In this document: positions 56,327 to 64,000 of the stretch, in pieces
Numbering within the stretch: the first letter of the stretch is position 1
How the letters are laid out: the number at the start of each line of letters is the position of its first letter
Source of the DNA: Homarus americanus
Lineage: Eukaryota; Arthropoda; Malacostraca; Decapoda; Nephropidae
DNA: 64,000 nt
Direction of reading: 5' to 3'
NCBI RefSeq assembly: GCF_018991925.1
Contig: NW_024737068.1
Coordinates: forward strand, 8,019,113-8,083,112
Translations under genes and position numbers: made by a program
Notes under the pieces: generated by a model
What the model saw: the letters and a program-made list of their open reading frames with translations, nothing else
The model's database searches: none
Told to the model about the DNA's origin: nothing

Positions 56327-56825
56327 ATTATTATTACCTAAAAAGTATTTAATATTCTGAACTCAAAGAGGATTTAATGTCTTGATCGTAATATAACTTA
56401 GGAAGATTTAAGAAGTACTGTCTTAAATTACAGTTAAACTGTTGTTTTCTTCACTAACTGGGGATTTAAGTGTCCTAACCATAAATTATAAAATAAACAA
56501 CTACAACGGCAATGTAGCAACTGCTTAAACAATAAATAACAATTAAACAATCTATGTATGACAATTACCTATAAAAATACTCAATATTCTTGATATAGAG
56601 ACCAGGTAAGCATATCACCTGTCTTGGCTGAGTTACCACACAACCCCAGGCACTGTCAAGGTGTCAACCCCCCCCCCCTCTCTCATCATCTAGTAGTTCA
56701 CAGGTATCGTAACCAGTCGTTAGAGCAGGGAACAGCCTTGACAACAGTGTCTCAACCGCCTTTCCCAACATAATACGCAATACGCAAGGACTGTTATACA
56801 CGCTGCAAGCCACACACTCAGTTTC
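56327..56825. other. AT-rich unique sequence, no gene
   Basis: A donor-like ACCAG|GTAAGCA at about 56605 lacks a partner; a C run lies at 56669-56678. Confidence 0.4.
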
Positions 56826-57040
56826 ATGTACTCAAGTTTACCCTAGATTTTGCAGTATATTCTAGTTGCTATGCGCTATACCTTGTGAAATATGAGCTAT
56901 GTACTGTATCTATATGCTATACGCTATATGTACTGTACTCTATACCTTATAAACACTGTACTATACCCCACATAGTTGTATTAATCACGTATTATGCACT
57001 ACAAACATGCACTGTACAGTACACGTCATGCGCTATACTG
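56826..57040 (+). repeat. Degenerate GCTATAC/TACTGTA repeat
   Basis: TATGCGCTATACCTTG, ATGAGCTATGTACTGTAT, ATGCTATACGCTATATGTAC, TGTACTCTATACC and ATGCGCTATACTGC recur at 20-40 base spacing. Confidence 0.65.
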
Positions 57041-57195
57041 CATGACGGATAATTCTAATGGCAGAGTAGGATGAATGAGTGGAAGAATTTATGAATGGCG
57101 TGAGAGATAAAGAGGAGGAGAGGAGATAATATTAATAATTATCTATAAGAAGAGCAAGACCATATGCGAAGACTGTATTACGATTATCATGTAGG

Positions 57196-57205
<10 letters not shown>

Positions 57206-57260
<55 letters not shown>
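57206..57260. repeat. (GA)n microsatellite
   Basis: Pure GA tract, followed by GTAGACAGGGGTAAAGACAGG words to about 57305. Confidence 0.97.
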
Positions 57261-57262
<2 letters not shown>

Positions 57263-57352
57263 TAAACAACGGTGTAGACAGGGGTAAAGACAGGTATAGA
57301 CAGAAATATAAACAAAAACTGACGAGAATAAACAAAAAAGACAGACAATATC

Positions 57353-57392
57353 ATACACATACATACATACATACATACATACATACATACAC
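57353..57392 (+). repeat. (CATA)n microsatellite
   Basis: Nine to ten ACAT tetramers. Confidence 0.96.
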
Positions 57393-57533
57393 TGATATTT
57401 AATGTGCAAACACTACAACAGAATAACAGGGATTCACACCGACAGACAGACAGGTTAATTGTTAAGCACTAACCAACAGACGCTAACACTAATGAAGATG
57501 CTAGCGTAACTAATGATAATTAGAGCAACAAAA

Positions 57534-57538
<5 letters not shown>

Positions 57539-57574
<36 letters not shown>
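57539..57574. repeat. (GA)n microsatellite
   Basis: Pure GA tract. Confidence 0.96.
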
Positions 57575-57578
<4 letters not shown>

Positions 57579-57644
57579 AATTAATATTGACACTGATACT
57601 TCTCCTAAAATTTGTATAAATGTTTTTAACTATAAGGGTAAGTT

Positions 57645-57710
57645 AAAGACAGACGGACAGACAGACAGACAAAGAGGCGAGGTAGACAGACAGACAGAGA
57701 GGCGAGGTAG
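57645..57710 (+). repeat. (GACA)n with duplicated AGGCGAGGTAGAC
   Basis: GACAGACAGACA runs; GAGGCGAGGTAGAC occurs twice. Confidence 0.93.
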
Positions 57711-57811
57711 ACTGGGACCGACTGTCACGACAAGATGATTTACCTCGGGCAGACGTGTTGACTTGATATACTTTCTCTGCACATCTGTCATGGGGTGAGA
57801 CACTAGCTGGT

Positions 57812-57813
<2 letters not shown>

Positions 57814-57883
<70 letters not shown>
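57814..57883. repeat. (GA)n microsatellite
   Basis: Pure GA tract of about 70 bases. Confidence 0.97.
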
Positions 57884-57885
<2 letters not shown>

Positions 57886-58004
57886 GTTACCAGAGGACGT
57901 GCGTAGCAAATCGACTGTCAAGTGAATACAGTTATGGTTATATGAAAAAAAAATAATAATAGACACTAATGGTACTCATATATAGTGTACATCCAGGTAG
58001 CAGG

Positions 58005-58007
<3 letters not shown>

Positions 58008-58040
<33 letters not shown>
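58008..58040. repeat. (CA)n microsatellite
   Basis: Pure CA tract. Confidence 0.96.
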
Positions 58041-58042
<2 letters not shown>

Positions 58043-58189
58043 ATATTACGTCACTCCACGCCTCCATATCTCCTTATTCTCCCCTCCATTCTTCCCTCCA
58101 ACCCCCCTCCCCCCCACCAGCACGTGACGACACCAATTACGTCTCATTCACAACACTTCTCTTCTTTATTAATGGCACCTGAGTAAACC

Positions 58190-58545
58190 AATCTATGAAT
58201 GAACTGTGGCGGAGCCTGAGGTCGTCGTGGTCGACCCAAAGTGTCGTTTTTACACACATTTTGCGGCCGACTGTCAGAGCATCTCGCGGTCGGCTCAGTA
58301 CGTGTCGCGCTGTACCTAATTTCTCTTGACGATGGATCAGTTCTTTCGGGACATCCTGTCAGATACATATTCATGTCGTTTTATTGGCTCTAAAACAAAC
58401 TCTCGCTAATTATGGCCGGCGCGCAAAAATCCCGTCAAGCAACAATGGGAGGAAACGCAGGGGTTGCAATTGAAGGGTTGCCCAGGAAAATTGTTCGCCA
58501 TTACCGACATTATCTGGGAGGAAATTGGCAGAGCCAGAGGGGTAA
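58190..58545. promoter_or_regulatory. Unique CpG-rich island, candidate conserved non-coding element
   Basis: About 350 bases of unique, balanced DNA with many CpGs (TTGCGGCCGACTGTC, CTCGCGGTCGGCTCAG, GTGTCGCGCTGTAC, ATGGCCGGCGCGC). It has a homeodomain-type CGCTAATTATGG at about 58404 and a SOX-like AACAATGGG at about 58440. Plus frames are interrupted; minus-strand frames of 76 and 103 codons show no motif. It is the clearest such island in the right half. Regulatory function is inferred from composition. Confidence 0.3.
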
Positions 58546-58559
58546 CCCCGACTTCCAAG

Positions 58560-59035
58560 CGACACCCACCCACTCACCCCTCCCCCCCCCACCTCCCTGC
58601 CGCTACCACTACCGCCACTAGCACTACTACCATTGTCACCACCACTTCTGCCACTACTTGCAGCACCACAATCACATATAGCACCACTAGCACCACTAGC
58701 GCTATTATCACAGCACCACACCTAGTGTCGCCACGACTACCACCATCACCATCATCACCACTCCTACTTCCATCACAACTAGCACCATCTTTACCACCAC
58801 TAGCACAATCACTCTTATCAACAACACCACTGACACAACTACTGCTACTTCTATTACCACTACTAGCGCCACTAGCACCACCAACACCTTCTTCAAACTG
58901 TACCACTCACCACCACCACCACCACTATCACCTTCCCCCACACCACCGAGTAAACACCCATCACTTCATCAATCCCTCTATTCAGAATCATTAACCAACA
59001 CATCCACGACAATCACCATTACCACAACCACTAAG
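58560..59035 (+). repeat. Imperfect (CAC)/(ACT) trinucleotide-rich region
   Basis: CACCACTAGCACCACTAGC, ACCACCATCACC and ACTACTACC words. Thr/Ser/Pro-rich plus frames and Val-rich minus frames are by-products. Confidence 0.88.
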
Positions 59036-59365
59036 TTACCACGATGTGTCACCATTACCAGAATTACTTATCTACCACCATCTATCACCACCACTATTAC
59101 CATAACCACTAATCTAACACTAATCATCACCACAATTATTAAAAACCACCCTCCTACCACAACCCACCACCACCATTACTAAAAAAGCTCATCTACCACA
59201 ATCAGCCACCAACCATTACTAAAAACCGTCTATCAATCACAACCTACCACCACCATTACTAAAGACCACCCATCTACCACAACCCGCCACTACCATTTCT
59301 AGAACCAACAATCTAGCAACACCCGTCACTACCATTATCACCACCACCACCACCAGCCATCACCA
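59036..59365 (+). repeat. ~48-bp degenerate minisatellite
   Basis: Five to six units with CTACCACAACCCACCACC, ACCATTACTAAAAACC and ACCCATCTACC, diverging toward the ends. Confidence 0.82.
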
Positions 59366-60084
59366 CCGCACAAGACAGCGTCACAACACGTATTTACCCA
59401 GTCATCAGGATTAATGAGTAGAGGCGACCTGCAGGAAACACTTATTTACACAAGCTTCCGGAGGCGTCAGGGACAAAACTTATGAATGAGAGAGAAGAAC
59501 ACGTGGCTTTGTTTACTACGGCTACTACTACCAAGACGACCACAAATAGGTGTAAGAAATGGTTGATTTAACGCCACGTATCACTAAATGTAATGACTTC
59601 AAAGCTTAGCCACATTACTGTTATTATTTCGATATTAAAGTCTCATATGAAAAGTGCAAGCATTCTAGACCGTAAAAATGGCCCAGATGCGGAGATAAAA
59701 AATTCAAAGACGGAATTATAATAAACCAAAAGTGTTTCACAAATAACAGGGGCACCAACTACCCTCCTGGGGGAACGCTTTCATTGTATCTTCTAATTGC
59801 ATTCTCGAAGTCACAAATCAAGATATCTGTGGTCTATTTTACGCTGTTTACCTACATTTTTGCTCATTATATCCACTGCGAGACAAACACAGACACAGTG
59901 GACGATTCTGGGTGTATTTTTTTGGTGGTATTTTTCTGTTGGTAAAATCTATAATGACCGCGGTAATGTCGTTGGCGATTTTTAACTGTGACTAAAATGA
60001 AAATTATAGTTATATAGGGTTGGTTGTTAAGGGAAAAATGCCAGTTATCTTGTATCTCTGCAACCGTGACTGTTGACTCATTTT
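59366..60084. other. Unique sequence without a recognised gene
   Basis: A 62-codon frame at 59797-59985 shows no motif. Nothing else identifiable. Confidence 0.4.
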
Positions 60085-60128
60085 ATGTGTGTGTGTGTGT
60101 GTGTTTGTTTTTGTTTGTGGGTTGTAAG

Positions 60129-60167
<39 letters not shown>
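60085..60167. repeat. Two (TG)n tracts separated by T-rich sequence
   Basis: TG at 60086-60104 and 60132-60166 with TTTGTTTTTGTTTGTGG between them. Confidence 0.95.
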
Positions 60168-60170
<3 letters not shown>

Positions 60171-61655
60171 TGCATCCGTATTCTTATACTATATACCTGT
60201 GCAAGAAAGTAATAAAAATACTACAAATTATATAAACCTTGGCGTGAAATTATCTACAATATAAAAGTCATCATATAAAATAACTAAAAATACATTTTCA
60301 CAACAATAACAAAATCCTGTTCTTCAGCACATATCGGCACATCTCTCCCCTGGACAAAAAAAAAGAGTAAAAAAAAACCACATCATTATTCAGTGGAGTA
60401 TCGCGTCCTTTCAACATTGATCACACAGGAATATAAGTTTGTAAAAATATCGCCGTAGTAGAGGTACTTGAGCACTATCGCACACCCCCGGGAAACGCTG
60501 TCAGGCCACTTAGACTCTCTTTTTCCCACGTAGAACAAGAGATCAGATCCTATCTAACTGCGTACTGAGATAACACACCGATAAATCACAGGCGATAATT
60601 TCAGTAAGTATATGCCAAGTTCGTCATTTCTCACGTATAACTGAACCCGTTGTAAAAAAAGGTCCTTAACTCGCCCGAGACACCATGAAGGTTCTTTGGC
60701 AGAGTCGCAAGTGTTTTTTTGTTTTCAAGGTTGACGAGTTGGTTTGTGTTGGTGACGTGAAACTAGTCTTATCTGCTCATACTTGTATTGATATTGAATA
60801 TATTAAGTATTTATTCTTTTATCTGTTATATTAAATTTACCTCACTGTCCTCATACATTAGCCAGGAGGAAGAACAAACAAGCCTTTCTTTATTCTTTAT
60901 CATTTATTTCCTCTTTTTTTTATTTATTTTTTTAGCTTCTGTAACAGGTGTCTTCTGCTATCGTGTTTCCTCCTCCATAATAAGATCCTCTCCTCGCTTA
61001 ATATTTCCTTCTGGTTTTCCCTCTATCGTTTCACACAGCTCAGCAACGCCATGAACAACAACACGTCCAGCCAACACTCGTCGACACGCTTCGCGATCTC
61101 ATTACCATCCCACTTCTATTTTTTTTATCACTTCCCGTTTCCTCATTATAACCTCACCACCTTAGTAAATCCTGGTCAGCTTTCTCTCCAACATTTCTTT
61201 CACTTCCACCACCTTCCTGTTTTAGCTTGCTTTAGTCTCAGTATCCTGTTTACTCACGTATTACTTTCATGCGAGCAATTTTTATTCCTTTCAATCTACA
61301 ACTTTCTATTCTTAGTATGATTTTTGGAGCATAGCTTTAAATTCATGGCGGTAAATGCTAATTGCTTTAAGAAAATGATACCAGTTGGAGGGTTGAAAAC
61401 TTTACGATAGCAACCCGCGAGTCATTACACCTGAGGTAGAATGACTACAACATTGGCTACGAGGATATTCTGGTCGCGGGAACGATCATACCTCGCGTCG
61501 ACTTTGTACCACACAGAAACAGACATATTTACAATCAGTGAATTAGGACATTATATTGAGGGTGTTGCTGTGGAGTCTCTCGTAATCATTCACTCAAGGA
61601 TGGTGACAGCAAGTAGGAAGGGAGTCAGTCTTGTCAGGAGGTCAGGCTATTTTGG
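60168..61655. other. Long unique stretch, no recognised gene
   Basis: 60440-60700 is less AT-rich and unique. 60780-61320 is T/C-rich with frames of 88-89 codons of low complexity. 61430-61650 holds an 87-codon frame (61441-61704) that runs into the TG tract and has no known similarity. Confidence 0.4.
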
Positions 61656-61660
61656 GAGCC

Positions 61661-61895
61661 CGCGTGTGTGTGTGTGTGTGTGTGCGTGTAGGGAACGTTC
61701 ATAGTGCGTGTCTATGTATGTGTATAGGAGACGTTCATAGTGCGTGTCTATGTGTGCATAAAAGATGTTCATGGTGCGTACGTACTCGTATGTGTGTATA
61801 GGAGACGTTCATAGTGCGTGTCTATGTGTGTATAGGAGACGTTCATAGTGCGTGTCTATGTGTGTATAGGAGACGTTGATTGTGAGTTGGTGTGT
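61661..61895 (+). repeat. (TG)n followed by a 34-bp tandem repeat
   Basis: After a TG tract (61664-61684), about six units of GGAGACGTTCATAGTGCGTG followed by TCTATGTGTGTATA. GGAGAC starts at 61801, 61835 and 61869, exactly 34 bases apart. Earlier units are more diverged, one with an inserted CGTACGTACTCG-like segment. Confidence 0.94.
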
Positions 61896-62099
61896 AATAC
61901 ATGAGACGTTAATATGGATCTATGTATGGAGGAGACCTTAGTATACATATTTATTTATCTATGTATACACAGTCTTAGAAGCAATTACCTACCAAATTTT
62001 TAGCGATTGTCTTTATTTAACCTAACGCACACCTTACTTACCTAACTTCTGGATGTAATTACGTGTTTGGGGGATATGTTGTCAAGGGTGACAAAACAA
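61896..62099. other. Unique spacer
   Basis: Contains a lone CCTAACGCACACC; nothing identifiable. Confidence 0.4.
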
Positions 62100-62310
62100 A
62101 AACCAATAACCAATTCTGTCACCTTTGTTTACTCTCACCTCGATGACAAATCCAATAAATCCAGTTTTATGAATGAAACTTGATGACGTCATGTAAACAG
62201 TGTCAATCTGGGGGTGATGAATGGAATATATCAACTTGGTGACGTCATGACCACGGGGAGACGTGACTGGCTACCGGATGACTGGAGACGGGAGTAATAG
62301 CCAATAGGAA
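62100..62310. promoter_or_regulatory. Paired perfect CREs with CCAAT boxes, candidate promoter/enhancer
   Basis: Two perfect TGACGTCA sites lie at 62184-62191 and 62240-62247, both within ACTTG-TGACGTCATG, 56 bases apart, which suggests a diverged local duplication. CCAAT occurs at about 62103 and 62109 (AACCAATAACCAATTC), 62151 and 62299 (AGCCAATAGG). CRE plus CCAAT is a common core-promoter combination in animals. No exon is evident downstream before the GA tract at 62366. Confidence 0.4.
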
Positions 62311-62363
62311 AACTCTACGGAGAAGTGTTACCAAGTTTCGAGGAGTGTTGATAGGGAGGAGCT

Positions 62364-62365
<2 letters not shown>

Positions 62366-62399
<34 letters not shown>
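62366..62399. repeat. (GA)n microsatellite
   Basis: Pure GA tract. Confidence 0.95.
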
Positions 62400-62401
<2 letters not shown>

Positions 62402-62499
62402 CAAAGTTAACGATCAATAGCAGAAAATATCCCTAAATCAGTCTGTAATTATGGGACCTTCGTGACCATGAGTGATATATAGTGATCATCTTGTCATCA

Positions 62500-62845
62500 A
62501 CTATTACCTCACCATACCAATTATACAACAGTCACCATACTTCCCATACCATCATCTGTAACATAACCATCAATTCTCTCCCCCCCCCCCTACCAGCACT
62601 ACTTCACTACCTCTACCAAAACCACCGCAACCACCATCCTCACCTCACCAAAAACCATCCACAAACTACAAACGTCACATCACCACCTTTACCACAACCA
62701 CCATCCCCACATCACCACCTGTACCATAATCACCACAATCACCACCCTCACCTCACCACCACAACTACCACCCCCACATCACCACCTGTACCATAATCAC
62801 TACAACCACCACCCTCACCTCCCCAACTCACCACCTCCAGCACAG
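62500..62845 (+). repeat. ACC-rich degenerate repeat of ~40-45 bp
   Basis: CATCACCACCTGTACCATAA followed by TCACYACAACCACCACCCTC recurs at about 62709 and 62776; other units are more diverged. Confidence 0.85.
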
Positions 62846-63364
62846 CTACAATTTGGGGTGTGGTGTGGTGTGGCGGGGGGACAGAATCTTCCCACGGACC
62901 CAGCGGATTGTCGGTAATAACGAAGGCAAGTCAAAGAGAGGGTAGCGACAAGACCCACCAATACTCGCTCATAATTCTCGTGTCATTTAATTATATTTTT
63001 CTCATAGTTGTCAGTCGTAGGAAATTTAGTGAATGAAAACTAATAACCTCAACAAAATAACGATAATAACATTGGTTGTTATAAAATTTCAAATAAATTT
63101 ACGAGAAAAAAAAATGAACGAACAACATTATCGTCCAGGTTCGTTTTCTCAAAGGCTTCGTTCGTTAATGTTTCACTCTAATTGATGACGTTAGAATGTA
63201 TGTAACTTTCTCACTTATAGATACGACTGTGAGAATCTAAGGTTTAAATAGTATAAGAAACACATGTAGAGTCACTAGTAAAGGTCATTTTTCTCGTTCA
63301 CAATTACGAGAGGAGGAACGGTAGTATTCACTCACACGACGGGGAAAATATACTTAAGAGATAA
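62846..63364. other. Unique sequence without a gene
   Basis: AT-rich from 62980 on. Nothing identifiable; the retroelement frame below opens after a stop ending at 63364. Confidence 0.4.
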
Positions 63365-63400
63365 TTCACAGGAAAACACACGTTGAAATTAGAACCCTTG

Positions 63401-64000
63401 ATGGTGGTGGTAGTAGTGGTGGTGGTAGTGGTGGTAGTAGTGGTCGTAGGAGTGCTGCAGGTTCCAGAAAATTTGACAAAAAAAGTAGCTATAGCGCAGG
63501 AGGTGGGCGCCTCGAACTGGTTAACTACGTTACCGATAAGGGCAAATGGTTTCAGCCTTAACAAACAAGAATTTACAGATGCCATTGCTCTAAGGTACGG
63601 TTGGCCAGTAGATGGTTTGCCCTCCCAATGCGTGTGTGGCTCTTCCTATGATGGCGATCACGCCATGGTCTGCAAGAAGGGGGGCTTCATATGCATGAGG
63701 CATGACGAGGTAAGGGATCTCACAGCAAATATGTTGAAGGAAATCTGCCGGGACGTCATGGTAGAACCGACCCTCCTTCCATTGGATGGCGAGATCTTCC
63801 AACACAGGACTTCAAACACATCTAACGAAGCCCGTGTGGACGTCAGTGCTCGAGGATTCTGGACGCGGGGACAGCGAGCTTTCTTCGACATCAGGATTTT
63901 TGATCCCATGGCCGCTTGTCACCGTAACCTAGCTCTCGATGCTGCACATAGGAGGAACGAGAACGACAAGAGAAGGGCATATGGGGAGAGAATTCAAAAC
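63401..64000 (+). CDS. C-terminal part of a retroelement polyprotein, open to the window edge
   Basis: A frame open from 63365 to the window end; 63401 is its first ATG but probably not a true start, because residues 1-16 are a (GTG/GTA) repeat read as poly-Val. From about residue 20 the protein resembles a widespread invertebrate transposon protein tail: GASNWLTTLPI (about residues 36-46), DAIALRYGWP (60-69), a CCHC-type zinc motif C77-x-C79-x7-H87-x3-C91, RHDEVRDLTA (100-109), RTSNTSNEARVDVSARGFW (136-154) and FFDIRIFDP (161-169). RHDE, RVDV and FDIR together suggest a PD-(D/E)XK-like nuclease fold as in R2-type endonucleases; this is inference. No stop or frameshift in 200 codons, so the copy may be recent. 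It is cut by the window edge and its RT, if any, is not in view. Confidence 0.75.
   Translation, partial: MVVVVVVVVVVVVVVVGVLQVPENLTKKVAIAQEVGASNWLTTLPIRANGFSLNKQEFTDAIALRYGWPVDGLPSQCVCGSSYDGDHAMVCKKGGFICMRHDEVRDLTANMLKEICRDVMVEPTLLPLDGEIFQHRTSNTSNEARVDVSARGFWTRGQRAFFDIRIFDPMAACHRNLALDAAHRRNENDKRRAYGERIQN

Noticed and set aside
55433..56360. Repetitive secreted or nucleoporin-like protein gene
   Set aside because: Frame openness follows from a stop-free 34-bp unit, indels change frame freely, and no unique N- or C-terminal region exists.

Overview
This is a gene-poor, repeat-dominated stretch of an animal nuclear genome, most likely an arthropod and, by inference, a decapod crustacean. The direct evidence is interstitial arrays of TTAGG (the arthropod telomere pentamer) at 4.2 kb and, in the opposite orientation, at 26.8 kb. 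There are also decayed non-LTR retrotransposon reverse transcriptases of types common in crustacean genomes, and long pure (AC)n and (AG)n tracts every 1-2 kb. The species cannot be fixed from the sequence. There is no operon structure, no bacterial-type gene and no CRISPR array, and I found no convincing tRNA or rRNA gene by eye.

Layout. 0-11 kb: unique AT-rich DNA with dinucleotide tracts, a Jockey-type reverse transcriptase pseudogene (2.7-3.4 kb), the first TTAGG array and a short NRF-1-like site. 11.25-13.43 kb: a 34-bp minisatellite of about 64 units that shows higher-order repeats. 13.7-21.4 kb: a degenerate T-rich repeat leading into a 7.4-kb minisatellite of about 26-bp units, open in all six reading frames and ending at a 100-N assembly gap. 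21.5-31 kb: (ACACCC)n, AC tracts, polypurine and polypyrimidine blocks, a CCAAT-box cluster, the second telomeric-type array and a LINE 3' end set inside an AC tract. 31-42 kb: microsatellites, a TG/CA inverted pair, a second LINE 3' end on the minus strand beside a 45-bp minisatellite, and a candidate 60-nt exon. 42.5-43.3 kb: the largest LINE remnant (end of the RT domain to the 3' tail). 44-53 kb: more simple sequence, two CTCF-like sites, a 600-bp polypyrimidine block and a 0.9-kb G-rich minisatellite. 53-64 kb: an inverted GTTTGTGG/AAC minisatellite, a second stop-free 34-bp minisatellite (55.4-56.3 kb), a third 34-bp repeat (61.7 kb), a paired CRE with CCAAT boxes (62.2 kb), and at the right edge the open C-terminal part of a retroelement polyprotein that runs out of the window. 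A short relative of that polyprotein lies at 54.1 kb.

No complete host protein-coding gene is visible. The window reads as intergenic or long-intron DNA whose only clear coding matter is retrotransposon-derived. The most useful observations concern repeat biology. Three LINE 3' ends share a conserved hairpin and (TTA)n tail and all lie beside AC/TG-rich DNA. Several minisatellites carry higher-order structure or are free of stop codons. A few unique islands look like candidate regulatory elements.
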